NCBI GenBank assembly: GCA_946500615.1
Contig: CAMMWP010000007.1
Location: 1-55,728, forward strand
Source: an uncultured Clostridium sp.
Lineage (GTDB): Bacteria > Bacillota > Clostridia > TANB77 > CAG-508
Direction of reading: 5' to 3'
Length of the DNA stretch: 55,728 nucleotides
The translations under genes were made by a program, and so were the position numbers. Below the pieces are notes generated by a model. That model saw nothing but the letters and a program-made list of their open reading frames with translations. It was not told the DNA's origin and ran no database searches. This document shows, piece by piece, positions 25,962-34,590 of this stretch. How positions within the stretch are numbered: the stretch's first letter is position 1; each line of letters begins with the position of its first letter.

Positions 25962-26531
25962 ATGTTTAAAACTTGGGAAGAATTGGAAGAATCAATAAAA
26001 GATTGTAATAAATGTAAACTATGTAAAACAAGGCAACATATTGTATTTGGAACAGGAAATAAGCAAGCAAGTCTAATGTTTATAGGAGAAGGACCGGGGG
26101 CAGATGAAGATAGATTAGGAGAGCCTTTTGTAGGGAGAGCAGGAAAATTAATGAATTTGGCATTTGAAACATTGGGAATTCATAGAGAGGAAGTTTATAT
26201 AGCTAATGTTGTGAAATGTAGACCACCATCTAATAGAAATCCAGAAGAGGATGAGGCAACAGCTTGTTTGAATTATTTGAGAAATCAAGTGATTTTAGTG
26301 CAACCAAAGATTATTGTCTTATTAGGTAGTATTGCTTTAAAAAATATTTTGGGAAAAGAATATGGAATTACGGCAGCTAGAGGGAAATGGGTGGTAAAAA
26401 AAGGAATAAAATATATGCCAACATGGCATCCAGCAGCGCTTTTGAGAGATGAAACTAAAAAAATAGATTTTATTAAGGATTTACAAAAAGTAGTAGAAGC
26501 GTTACAACCAACATCTATTGATAATATATAG
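25962..26531 (+). CDS. Family-4 uracil-DNA glycosylase (iron-sulfur)
   Basis: A 189-residue enzyme that removes uracil from DNA. The N-terminus has CNKCKLC (Cys16, 19 and 22 region), motif 1 is GEGPGADEDRLGEPFVGRAG (about 46-65), then NVVKCRPPSNRNP with a further cluster Cys, and the active-site motif TWHPAALLR (about 165) near the C-terminus. This matches the thermophile-type UDGa/family 4 enzymes with a 4Fe-4S cluster. Length is typical. GAAGGATG lies before ATG. It is flanked by interspersed and palindromic repeats. Confidence 0.95.
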   Translation: MFKTWEELEESIKDCNKCKLCKTRQHIVFGTGNKQASLMFIGEGPGADEDRLGEPFVGRAGKLMNLAFETLGIHREEVYIANVVKCRPPSNRNPEEDEATACLNYLRNQVILVQPKIIVLLGSIALKNILGKEYGITAARGKWVVKKGIKYMPTWHPAALLRDETKKIDFIKDLQKVVEALQPTSIDNI

Positions 26532-26566
26532 AGTATCAGTAAATACTAAACTATAACATAGAAGGC

Positions 26567-26789
26567 TACCATTCAGACTAACTGTCAAGATGATATGTAT
26601 TATGTTTTTCATTTACTTCTCAGCTAGCTCCATAGATGACAAATTCTAAGATTTCAACAAATGAGCCTCTCGCTACATCGCGCTTCCTCATTTATTGCAA
26701 TCTAAGAATTTGTATATCTATTTCACGTCACATTCGTAGATAAATTCAAAACATAATACATATCATCTTGACAGTTAGTATGAATGGTA
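26567..26789. mobile_element. Palindromic element, 223 bp, with 42-bp arms
   Basis: The left end (26567-26608) and right end (26748-26789) are reverse complements over 42 bp with one mismatch; both begin TACCATTCA inward. The interior continues as an imperfect palindrome (AAATTCTAAGATT near 26641 with AATCTAAGAATTT near 26700, and AAATGAG/CTCATTT closer to the centre), so almost the whole element folds on itself. There is no coding frame. It looks like a MITE or REPIN-type element; no target-site duplication was evident. Confidence 0.7.
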
Positions 26790-26951
26790 ACTACAAAAGA
26801 AATATGACTTTATATAGCTAGTCAGTTTTATTGACGAAAATAGAGAAACAGTATAGAATAGTTAATAAATTAAAAGATAAGTAAAAAAACATGTTCTAAA
26901 TAAAGTTTCATGATTAAAAATGTATAAAAATAGAGAAGTGAGGCGTAAAAA

Positions 26952-28211
26952 GTGATTAAAGAAATTGAAGAAAAAGTAAATTATTGTTTAAACTGTAAAG
27001 TAAAACCATGTTCATTAAAAGGCTGTCCATTAAATAATCGTATACCAGATTTTATCCAAGCATTAAAAAAAGAAGAATATATTTCTGCATATAAAATTTT
27101 ATCAGAAACCACAGTTTTACCGGGAGTATGTGGAAGAATTTGCCCTCATGAAAAGCAATGTCAAGGTTCATGTGTAAGAGGAATAAAAGGAAAACCTGTT
27201 TCCATAGGCGAATTAGAAGCCTACACTTTTGATAAAGCACATGAGCTTGGTTATCATTTAACAGATTGCTATGAAAAAGTGAACAAAATAGACAAAAAAG
27301 TAGCTATTATTGGAGGAGGACCAGCAGGGTTGACTTGTGCAGCTTTTTTAGCCAAAGAAGGCATACAAGTTACCATATATGAAAAATATGATTACTTAGG
27401 CGGATTGCTAATGTTTGGAATACCAAGTTTTCGTCTACCAAAAGAAATTGTGGAAAATACTGTGAAAGACATCTTAGATTTAGGAATAGAAGTAAAATAT
27501 TGTCAAGAGCTTGGAAGAGATTTTACATTAAAAGATATTGAAAATACATATGATGCCATCTTTTTAAGTATTGGGGCAAATGTTTCTTCTAAAATGGGAG
27601 TAGAAGGAGAAGAACTAGATGGAGTCTATGGAGGAAACGAATTATTAGAATATAATTTGCATCCTAATTATAAAGGAAAAAAGGTTATTGTGACTGGTGG
27701 AGGAAATGTTGCAATGGATTGTGCTAGAACAATTAATCAATTAGGGGCAGAAGAAGTCACAGTGGTTTATAGAAGAGCAGAAGAACAAATGCCAGCAGAG
27801 AGGAAAGAGATACAAGATGCAAAAAATGAAGGTGTGCAATTTGCATTTCAAAATAATATTGTAAAGATATTGGGGAATCAAAAAGTAGAAAAAGTGGAAT
27901 TGATTAAAACAAAATTGGTTCAAAAAGAAGGAGACAGTCGATTATCTCCAGTTAATATAGAAGGCAGCAATTATCAAGTGAATGTTGATTATATAATTAT
28001 GGCATTGGGAGCAAAACCACAAGAATATGTAAAAGATTTAGGTGTAGACCTAAATAAATGGGGAAACATACAAGTGGATGAAACATATAAAACATCTAAT
28101 CCTAAAATTTATGCAGGAGGAGATTTGGCAGGAATAAAGGGAACTGTTGCTTGGGCTGCACATTCTGGAAGAGAAGCAGCAAAAAATATCATAAAAGACA
28201 TAATATATTAA
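26952..28211 (+). CDS. GltD-like NAD(P)-dependent flavin/iron-sulfur oxidoreductase
   Basis: A 419-residue protein resembling the small subunit of glutamate synthase and related flavoproteins (SudA, PreT). The N-terminal region has Cys clusters (CLNCKVKPCSLKGCP and CGRICPHEKQCQGSC) for two 4Fe-4S centres. The FAD-binding site is VAIIGGGPAGLTCA (about 115-128) and the NAD(P) site VIVTGGGNVAMDCA (about 242-255). The end is YAGGDLAGIKGTVAWAAHSGREAA. It lacks the large glutamate synthase subunit beside it, so the electron partner is unknown. The start is GTG 26952, supported by GTGAGG upstream; a 140-bp AT-rich gap separates it from a palindromic element. Confidence 0.9.
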   Translation: MIKEIEEKVNYCLNCKVKPCSLKGCPLNNRIPDFIQALKKEEYISAYKILSETTVLPGVCGRICPHEKQCQGSCVRGIKGKPVSIGELEAYTFDKAHELGYHLTDCYEKVNKIDKKVAIIGGGPAGLTCAAFLAKEGIQVTIYEKYDYLGGLLMFGIPSFRLPKEIVENTVKDILDLGIEVKYCQELGRDFTLKDIENTYDAIFLSIGANVSSKMGVEGEELDGVYGGNELLEYNLHPNYKGKKVIVTGGGNVAMDCARTINQLGAEEVTVVYRRAEEQMPAERKEIQDAKNEGVQFAFQNNIVKILGNQKVEKVELIKTKLVQKEGDSRLSPVNIEGSNYQVNVDYIIMALGAKPQEYVKDLGVDLNKWGNIQVDETYKTSNPKIYAGGDLAGIKGTVAWAAHSGREAAKNIIKDIIY

Positions 28212-28260
28212 AATTTGGTGCCGAATAATAACGCAGGCTTTAAAATGTCATAAATAGAGA
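28209..28260. repeat. Interspersed hairpin repeat, copy C (right half)
   Basis: AAAATTTGGTGCCGAATAATAACGC matches copy A, and AAAATGTCATAAATAGAGAA matches copy B. The left arm is missing: the copy starts at the stop codon of the oxidoreductase gene. Confidence 0.55.
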
Positions 28261-28280
28261 AAAAGCCAGTCATTGTTAAT

Positions 28281-28330
28281 AAAAAGTAGGAAAATATCAA
28301 ACTTGTCTTGAAATTTTCCTACTTTTTGTA
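28281..28330. terminator. Bidirectional terminator between convergent genes
   Basis: AAAAAGTAGGAAAAT (28281-28295) is exactly complementary to ATTTTCCTACTTTTT (28313-28327). A-rich and T-rich flanks let it work both ways, for the oxidoreductase (+) and the metallopeptidase-like gene (-). Confidence 0.85.
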
Positions 28331-28386
28331 TTGAAATGTGTTTGTTTTGTAATGTTAGTTGTAAATAAATAAATAGTATGTTTAAT

Positions 28387-29487
28387 TTATTGTGTATGAT
28401 CGGTTTGAGACGATTTTCCTAGTAAAAGTTTTTTGATAGTTCTAAATAAAGTCATAATTTTACTTTCATGTTTTGGCTGTGTATAAATGGCTGTTTCTAT
28501 TCCTCCATTTTCTAATATATTATATTTATGCTCTAATTGAGACATTTTCTCAACATAATAATCATTAAAAAATGTATATCCTTCAGCAAATCCTAAATAA
28601 GATTTCATGTCATATAATTTTTTTCTAAACGTTTCTAATTCTTCTAAGTTTGTTATACTTAAAAAAGCTTTATCAAAATAGCTAGAAACAATCAGATTCT
28701 GTGTCCTTAAAAATGTGACTCTAATTTTTTCTTTTAAGTCATCAATCTTTTTTACCATATCGTCCACTTTTTTATTTCGATCATCAGTAAGAGCAATTTT
28801 ATTGTTCAATTTGATAATATCTTCTTCTGCAAATAAAATATCATCAATCGCATTTTGGATAGACATAAAAGCTTTTTGTGAAGTTAGTTCTGAAAACTTT
28901 ATTTTAAAATAATCATCACTATTTAGTGTACTTTTAAATAAAATATCTTCTCCTGTGATAAAAGCTAATTGATTTACTAAACAACATTCTAAAGGGTAAT
29001 AAGAAGGACTTGTTGTTTCAAAGCTAATTCCAAAATATTTTACATAATCTTTTGGAATACCAATCACTTTAGAGGACATTAATTGTACGGCAGCTTCATT
29101 TAATCCTAATCCATAAATTTTAAACTCTGTATAGTCACATAACCCCATTTTTAATAAATAATTTCTTTTATCTTTTACTTCTTGAAGATAGTGAATACAT
29201 TCGTGAATAGCAAATTCTTCCATATCTTCTTCAGGTATATGTTCATTAAAATAAATAGATGTATTTTTATAATAATAATTTGCTTCTGCCATTCCTTCGG
29301 GCATTTTAGCTTTATACATATCTAATCTAGAAAGCTTTATAAAAAGTTCATTTTCATTAAGTCCATAAGAGGGAAATGTCTGGCATAATTTAGAAGCGAT
29401 ATTTTTTGCAATAGAGTTAATTTTTAAGGTATCTAATTTTTGAGTCACTTCAATTCCATCTTTTTTTAAATCAGATTTAATACTCAT
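28387..29487 (-). CDS. Uncharacterised protein with HExxH zinc-metallopeptidase-like motif
   Basis: A 366-residue protein. FAIHECIHYLQEV (about 100-110) is an HExxH motif; GLNEAAVQ some 40 residues later supplies a Glu in the position of the third zinc ligand of gluzincins. The second half has coiled-coil-like stretches (DDRNKKVDDMVKKIDDLKEKI). There is no signal peptide, but a basic Leu-rich patch (MTLFRTIKKLLLGK) is near the C-terminus. The start at 29487 (MSIKSD) follows AAAGGA at 12 bases; an earlier ATG at 29553 overlaps a small upstream frame. The family is not recognised; proteolytic activity is an inference from the motif. Confidence 0.75.
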   Translation of the reverse strand: MSIKSDLKKDGIEVTQKLDTLKINSIAKNIASKLCQTFPSYGLNENELFIKLSRLDMYKAKMPEGMAEANYYYKNTSIYFNEHIPEEDMEEFAIHECIHYLQEVKDKRNYLLKMGLCDYTEFKIYGLGLNEAAVQLMSSKVIGIPKDYVKYFGISFETTSPSYYPLECCLVNQLAFITGEDILFKSTLNSDDYFKIKFSELTSQKAFMSIQNAIDDILFAEEDIIKLNNKIALTDDRNKKVDDMVKKIDDLKEKIRVTFLRTQNLIVSSYFDKAFLSITNLEELETFRKKLYDMKSYLGFAEGYTFFNDYYVEKMSQLEHKYNILENGGIETAIYTQPKHESKIMTLFRTIKKLLLGKSSQTDHTQ

Positions 29488-29542
29488 TCTTAATCTCATT
29501 CCTTTCATTAGGCACAAATCTGGTTGGAAAAGAATTAAATTT

Positions 29543-29647
29543 TTAGCAGTCAAAACGAATTTGAAATTTATGAGACGTATGGATTGTATGTTGCTTAAAT
29601 TTCAAATGATGAATGACAATGCCAAAATTATCATTATTTTTCAACAT
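29543..29647 (-). CDS. Possible 34-residue His-rich small protein or leader peptide
   Basis: The minus strand has AAGGAG four bases before an ATG at 29647, opening a 34-codon frame that contains VIHHLKFKQHTIHTSHKF and ends at 29543. It has five His in 34 residues. It lies 55 bp upstream of the HExxH protein gene, on the same strand, and contains the left-region hairpin. The good ribosome site is the only real support; it may be a chance frame. If translated it could be a leader peptide of the downstream gene. Confidence 0.35.
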   Translation of the reverse strand: MLKNNDNFGIVIHHLKFKQHTIHTSHKFQIRFDC

Positions 29648-29866
29648 TTTTCTCCTTAGTATATAATAATCTAACCATATTATACTATAAGAAAAGATAA
29701 AGAATATTTCAATATGATTAAATATTTTTTACAGTTTTATGACAAATCCTAAAAAATATAGAAAATAATTTTTTTGTAGTATAGGTGATGTTTATTTTTA
29801 AAAAAATTTTACATACGTTAAAACTATCAAAGAGAAACAATGTAGAATTTTGTCGAAAAGTTTTTG

Positions 29867-29895
29867 TTGACATTATGAATTTTAGAATATATAAT
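29867..29895 (+). promoter_or_regulatory. Consensus promoter of the coiled-coil gene
   Basis: TTGACA (29867-29872), a 17-bp spacer and TATAAT (29890-29895) match the SigA consensus at all twelve positions, 25 bp before ATG 29921 with AAAGGAGG between. Confidence 0.9.
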
Positions 29896-29920
29896 ATCAA
29901 AAAAAGAAAGGAGGGAAAGA

Positions 29921-30349
29921 ATGAGTAACACTGAACAAACTATTTTAGTAAAAATATATGAAGAATTAAAAGAAACAAAAGAACAAGTTAAGGAAATATC
30001 TAAAATTAAAGAAGATATACTGGAAATGAAGAAACAAGTGCAAAAAATACCAGAGATAGAAAAACAAGTACAAAAAATACCAGAGATGGAAAAACAAATA
30101 GGAGAAATACAAAACGAAATCAAAGAAATTAAGCAAGAGCAACGTAATATAAGTGGTTCTGTTGCTAGAATAGAAGTAGAACATGGAGAAAAATTAGTAG
30201 CCTTATTTGATGCATTCAAAATAAATACAGAAAAAATAGAACAGCAAGATAAAAAAATTATAAAATGTGAAAATGTGTTAGAAAAACACGACAATCAAAT
30301 GTATATTTTAAATTCAAAAGTTGAAAATAAAAAAATTAAAAATGCATAA
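29921..30349 (+). CDS. Small coiled-coil protein of unknown function
   Basis: A 142-residue soluble protein, almost entirely helical and charged: EELKETKEQVKEISKIKEDI and on to about residue 120. It contains a 10-residue direct repeat, QVQKIPEIEK then QVQKIPEMEK, then QIGEI (30-bp repeats at about 30035-30100 in DNA), then IKEIKQEQRNISGSVARIEVEHGEK, a pattern I have seen in many small clostridial coiled-coil proteins of unknown role. No membrane segment or Cys-based motif; one Cys near the end. A perfect promoter and AAAGGAGG suggest strong expression. Function unknown; possibly a scaffold or regulatory partner. Confidence 0.8.
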   Translation: MSNTEQTILVKIYEELKETKEQVKEISKIKEDILEMKKQVQKIPEIEKQVQKIPEMEKQIGEIQNEIKEIKQEQRNISGSVARIEVEHGEKLVALFDAFKINTEKIEQQDKKIIKCENVLEKHDNQMYILNSKVENKKIKNA

Positions 30350-30390
30350 AAGCCTATTAGCATGCTTTTATCACTAATAGGCTCTTATAA
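30348..30390. terminator. Bidirectional terminator between coiled-coil gene and leuS
   Basis: AGCCTATTAG (30351-30360) pairs exactly with CTAATAGGCT (30374-30383), with A residues before and T-rich sequence after. The genes on either side converge on it. Confidence 0.8.
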
Positions 30391-30395
30391 AATAA

Positions 30396-32819
30396 TTATT
30401 TCACAACAATATTATAAATCTTATTTTTAACATATATTTCTTTAACGATCGTTTTATTTTCCAATTTATCATCAACAGCCGTATGAACTTTTTCTTTAAC
30501 GCTTTCTTCTGATTCATCTAAAGAAATAGTAACTGTTGCTTTTAATTTACCATTAAACTGTATTGGTAAAGTGATTTCATCAGCAATTGTTTTTTCTTCA
30601 TCATATGTAGGCCATTCCATATAAGCCAACATTTCTTTACCGCCTAAGACAGTTTTCCAAAGCTCTTCTGTCATATGAGGTGCAAAAGGATTTAATAATT
30701 GTAAAAAGGTTTTCAATTCAGCTTTGTTAATTGTCTTTTCTTTATAAAAATCATTTACTAAAGTCATAAAGGTTGAAACAGCAGTATTGAATTTCATTTC
30801 TTCAATATCAGAAGATACCTTCTTTATAGCTCTATGCATTGGCTTTTCAAATTTTGGAGAATATGTGTCGCCATCTACTAATAAATTTTGAAGATTCCAA
30901 ACTCTATCTAAGAATTTTGCACAACCTCTGATACTCTCCATAGACCATGGAGCTGTTTGATCAAAAGGTCCCATAAACATTTCATATACTCTAAAGGCAT
31001 CTGCACCAAATTCATTTACAATATCATCTGGATTAACAACATTGCCCTTAGATTTAGACATTTTTTCTCCATTGCTTCCAAGAATCATTCCATGAGAAGT
31101 ACGCTTTTGATATGGTTCTTTTGTTGGAACAATGCCAATATCATATAGAAATTTATGCCAAAACCTTGAGTATAATAAGTGAAGTGTGGTATGTTCCATA
31201 CCACCATTATACCAATCAACAGGTGACCAGTAGTCTAAAGCTTCTTTTGAAGCCAAAGCTTTATCATTGTGAGCATCCATATATCTTAGATAATACCAAG
31301 AAGAACCAGCCCATTGGGGCATTGTATCTGTTTCCCTTTTTGCTTCTCCGCCACAATGAGGACAAGTGGTATTTACCCATTCTGTATGTCTTGCTAGAGG
31401 GGATTCTCCATTTTCACTTGGTTCATAATCTTCTACATCTGGTAGTTTTAAAGGCAATTGATCCTCTGGAACAGGAATCCAACCACATTTTTCGCAATAA
31501 ACCATAGGAATTGGTTCTCCCCAATAACGTTGCCTAGAAAATACCCAATCACGCAATTTATAATTTACTTGTTTTTTACCAATATGCTTATCTTCTAAAT
31601 AGCGAATGACTTTTTTCTTAGCTTCTATAACAGATAAGTCATTTAAAAATCCAGAATTGATTAATATACCTGTTTCTACATCAGTAAAGGCCTCCTCATT
31701 AATATCACATGAGATTGTTTCATCAATTGGTTTAATAACTTGAAGAATTGGCAAATTGAATTTTTTAGCAAATTCATGGTCACGTGTATCATGTCCCGGC
31801 ACAGCCATAATACTACCTGTGCCATAAGTAATTAAAACATAATCAGAAATCCATATAGGAATTTGCTCATTTGTTAAAGGATTAATTGCCTTAATTCCTT
31901 TAATTTCACATCCCGTTTTCTCTTTATTTAATTCTGCTCTTTCAAAATCAGATTTTAAAGATGCTTGGTGTTTATATTGTTCGATTTCATTCATATTGGT
32001 AATCTGATTAGAAAGAGTATTAATGATAGGATGTTCTGGAGCGACAACCATATAAGTAGCCCCAAATAAAGTATCTGGTCTTGTAGTATAAACTGTTAAT
32101 GTTTCATCAGAATTTGCAATTTTGAAAGTGACTTCTGCTCCTTCAGAACGACCAATCCAATTTTTTTGCTGAGCTTTAATTTTATCTAAATAATCCACAT
32201 CATCTAAATCATCAATTAATCTTTGAGCATATTCTGTAATTTTTAACATCCATTGGCTTTTTTCTTTTTGAACAACTGGACTTCCACATCTTTCACAAAC
32301 ACCATTGACAACTTCTTCATTGGCAAGTCCTACCTTACAACCTGTACAAAAATTAATTGGCATAGTAGCTTTATAGGCTAATCCATGCTTATATAATTGA
32401 ATAAAAATCCATTGAGTCCATTTATAATAATTAGGATCAGTTGTATTCACTTCTCTTGACCAATCAAAAGAAAAACCAATTGATTTTAATTGTTCTCTAA
32501 AATGATTGACATTCTTTTCAGTTGTAATTTTTGGATGAATGTGATTTTTAATGGCATAATTTTCAGCAGGTAGACCAAAAGCATCAAATCCAATTGGGAA
32601 TAGGACATTATATCCTTGCATTCTTCTTTTTCTTGCAATAATATCTAATGCAGTATAACTTCTAGGGTGTCCTACATGAAGCCCTTGACCTGATGGATAA
32701 GGGAATTCTATTAATCCAAACCATTTTTCCATTGTAAAATCATCTTTTGCATTAAATGTTCCTTCAGTATACCATTTATCCTGCCATTTTTTTTCTACTT
32801 CTTTAAAGTTATAAGACAT
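30396..32819 (-). CDS. leuS: Leucyl-tRNA synthetase
   Basis: An 807-residue class I aminoacyl-tRNA synthetase charging tRNA-Leu. The HIGH-type motif is [15 protein letters not shown] (about 41-55), zinc-binding Cys are in CTGCKVG/CERCG and in CEKCG/CPHCG, the CP1 editing domain has [14 protein letters not shown], and the KMSKS motif is [10 protein letters not shown] (about 569). The anticodon-binding and C-terminal domains are complete to VVK. The start is set at 32819 ([12 protein letters not shown]), which matches the usual LeuRS N-terminus; AAAGGA lies 12 bases upstream. It is monocistronic. No T-box leader fits in the short upstream region. Confidence 0.98.
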   Translation of the reverse strand: MSYNFKEVEKKWQDKWYTEGTFNAKDDFTMEKWFGLIEFPYPSGQGLHVGHPRSYTALDIIARKRRMQGYNVLFPIGFDAFGLPAENYAIKNHIHPKITTEKNVNHFREQLKSIGFSFDWSREVNTTDPNYYKWTQWIFIQLYKHGLAYKATMPINFCTGCKVGLANEEVVNGVCERCGSPVVQKEKSQWMLKITEYAQRLIDDLDDVDYLDKIKAQQKNWIGRSEGAEVTFKIANSDETLTVYTTRPDTLFGATYMVVAPEHPIINTLSNQITNMNEIEQYKHQASLKSDFERAELNKEKTGCEIKGIKAINPLTNEQIPIWISDYVLITYGTGSIMAVPGHDTRDHEFAKKFNLPILQVIKPIDETISCDINEEAFTDVETGILINSGFLNDLSVIEAKKKVIRYLEDKHIGKKQVNYKLRDWVFSRQRYWGEPIPMVYCEKCGWIPVPEDQLPLKLPDVEDYEPSENGESPLARHTEWVNTTCPHCGGEAKRETDTMPQWAGSSWYYLRYMDAHNDKALASKEALDYWSPVDWYNGGMEHTTLHLLYSRFWHKFLYDIGIVPTKEPYQKRTSHGMILGSNGEKMSKSKGNVVNPDDIVNEFGADAFRVYEMFMGPFDQTAPWSMESIRGCAKFLDRVWNLQNLLVDGDTYSPKFEKPMHRAIKKVSSDIEEMKFNTAVSTFMTLVNDFYKEKTINKAELKTFLQLLNPFAPHMTEELWKTVLGGKEMLAYMEWPTYDEEKTIADEITLPIQFNGKLKATVTISLDESEESVKEKVHTAVDDKLENKTIVKEIYVKNKIYNIVVK

Positions 32820-32842
32820 AATTTTCATCCGTCCTTTCAAAT

Positions 32843-32885
32843 GTTATATAACCCGTATTATATAACAAAAAGGCAGCAGATTCAA
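32843..32885 (-). promoter_or_regulatory. leuS promoter with a palindrome over the -10 region
   Basis: On the minus strand TTGAAT (32885-32880), a 17-bp spacer and TATAAT (32862-32857). GTTATATAA (32843-32851) and TTATATAAC (32858-32866) form a palindrome across the -10 box and likely transcription start, and could bind a repressor or form a short 5' hairpin. Confidence 0.7.
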
Positions 32886-32999
32886 GAGAAAATGACGAAT
32901 TCATAAAGATTTGCTGGATTTTTACTCAATTTGTAGCAACGTGATTTTTACTTGAAATAAAAAATAAAAAATGATAGAATGCAAAATGAGGTGAAAAAC

Positions 33000-33779
33000 A
33001 TGCTAGATATGCTGATGGCTAAAAAAGCATTTGCAGAATATGTAAAAAATTATGATATACAAAATGATAAAATAAAATTAAAAATAGAGCATATAAAAAG
33101 GGTATCACAAATTGCAAAAAAATTAGCAATAAAATTAGAGTTAGATAAAGAAAATGTAACACTAGCAGAATTGATTGGATTACTTCATGATATAGGACGA
33201 TTCGAACAAATTAAAAGATTTAATACATTTCATGATAAAAATAGTATTAATCATGGAGAATTGGGTGTACATATTTTATTTAATCAAAAAGATGGAATCA
33301 TTAGAAACTTTGTAAAAGATACACAATATGATGAGATTATTAAAAAAGCAATTTTAAACCATAATAAAGATGCAACAAATATACCAGATGATTTAACAAC
33401 ACAAGAATTATTGCATACAAAAATTATTAGGGATAGTGATAAAATAGATATACTGTATATACTAACATATGAAAAAAAGGAAACATCTTGGGAAAAGGCA
33501 GATTTATCAGATGATATTATTAGTGAAGAAATATATAAGGAATTTATGGAAAAAGGAAAAATAGATTATGGAAAAAAGAAATCAAGTGCAGACAGTTTGG
33601 TAGGACACTTTGCATATATTTTTGATTTTAATTTTCCAGATAGTATTCAATTTATTAAAGAAAAAAAATATATGGAAATGATATATAAGCGATTTGAATT
33701 CCATCATCAAAAAACAATGGAGAAATATAAAAAAATATATAATAAAGTAGAAAAATATATGAAAATGCTAAATAATTAA
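33000..33779 (+). CDS. HD-domain phosphohydrolase-like protein, first of a tandem pair
   Basis: A 259-residue soluble protein. The HD superfamily motif is LLHDIGRFEQ (about 62-71) with an upstream His in IEHIKRVSQ and later NHNKDA and RDSDKIDILYI, the last Asp typical of the fold. It should bind a metal and hydrolyse a phosphate ester; substrate unknown. ATG 33000 is chosen because GAGGTG (32988-32993) is 6 bases upstream; an ATG at 32979 lacks a ribosome site. It is paralogous to the next gene, 32 bp downstream (LLHDI[GA]RFEQ, HG[ED]L, IIRD[SA]DK[IL]DILY shared). Confidence 0.87.
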   Translation: MLDMLMAKKAFAEYVKNYDIQNDKIKLKIEHIKRVSQIAKKLAIKLELDKENVTLAELIGLLHDIGRFEQIKRFNTFHDKNSINHGELGVHILFNQKDGIIRNFVKDTQYDEIIKKAILNHNKDATNIPDDLTTQELLHTKIIRDSDKIDILYILTYEKKETSWEKADLSDDIISEEIYKEFMEKGKIDYGKKKSSADSLVGHFAYIFDFNFPDSIQFIKEKKYMEMIYKRFEFHHQKTMEKYKKIYNKVEKYMKMLNN

Positions 33780-33811
33780 GAGAGAATATAAGAGAGGATG
33801 AACTAATCAAA

Positions 33812-34585
33812 ATGATAGATTTAGATAAAGCAGAAAAAGAATTTATACAATATTCTGAAATATTTAATTTAGAAAACAGAAGAATGAAAAATAAGCAAAT
33901 ACATTCATTAAGAGTTATGAAATTATCAAATACAATTGCCAAAAATCTAAACCTAAAAGATAAAGAAGTACAAGTTGCGACATTAATAGGTTTGCTACAT
34001 GACATAGCAAGATTTGAACAATTTACAAGGTATGGAACATTTAGAGATAAAGAAAGTATTGATCATGGAGATTTGGCAGTAGAAATACTAAAAAAAGACG
34101 AATATATAAAAACATATATAGATGATAAAGAATATATAGATATGGTATATGTAGCCATTAAAAACCACAATAAATATAAAATAGAAGCTCATCTAGAGCC
34201 AAAACAAGAAATGTTTTGTAAAATAATTAGAGATGCAGATAAGTTAGACATTTTATATGAAGCAGTAGAAATTTTTTATAACGAACAAGAAATTGAAGAA
34301 ATTAATCAGTCAATAGTCGATAATGATATGTTATCTAACATATATGAAAAGAAAACCATCAATCGAAATGAATATAGAAAAAGAGGAAAACTGATAGAAG
34401 TATTGGTAATATTAGCTTTTTTATTTGATATCAATTATAAACCTTCTTTTGAAATTATTCAAAATAAAAATTATATAAATCGATTATTTAAAAGATTTCA
34501 CTTTAAAGATATGTATACAAAAAACAAGATGAAAGAAATACAAGAATTCTTGAATCAATGTGTAGAAGAAAAAATAAAAGGATGA
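33812..34585 (+). CDS. HD-domain phosphohydrolase-like protein, second of a tandem pair
   Basis: A 257-residue protein with the same layout as its neighbour: His in HSLRVMKLS, LLHDIARFEQ (about 68-77), DHGDLAVEIL, NHNKYKI, and IIRDADKLDILYE near 148. The end LFKRFHFKDMYTKNKM resembles IYKRFEFHHQKTMEKY in the first copy, so the pair arose by local duplication and diverged widely. It overlaps the following topoisomerase gene region: its stop codon TGA shares bases with an ATG at 34582. Confidence 0.87.
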   Translation: MIDLDKAEKEFIQYSEIFNLENRRMKNKQIHSLRVMKLSNTIAKNLNLKDKEVQVATLIGLLHDIARFEQFTRYGTFRDKESIDHGDLAVEILKKDEYIKTYIDDKEYIDMVYVAIKNHNKYKIEAHLEPKQEMFCKIIRDADKLDILYEAVEIFYNEQEIEEINQSIVDNDMLSNIYEKKTINRNEYRKRGKLIEVLVILAFLFDINYKPSFEIIQNKNYINRLFKRFHFKDMYTKNKMKEIQEFLNQCVEEKIKG

Positions 34586-34590
34586 TAAAA

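Larger units (their letters stand above)
29488..29920. other. Divergent intergenic region (433 bp)
   Basis: It holds, on the minus side, a small possible reading frame (29543-29647), an 11-bp-stem hairpin TTTGAAATTTA/TAAATTTCAAA (29560-29570/29596-29606), and a TATAAT-like box near 29680. On the plus side it holds the promoter of the coiled-coil gene at 29867-29895. The middle is AT-rich with nothing recognised. Confidence 0.5.

Noticed and set aside
29488..29553. A longer start for the HExxH protein at 29553
   Set aside because: It lacks a ribosome site and overlaps a small frame that does have one; MSIKSD at 29487 is better placed.
32820..32978. A T-box leader for leuS was considered
   Set aside because: Only about 25 bp lie between the promoter and ribosome site, with no T-box core or specifier stem.
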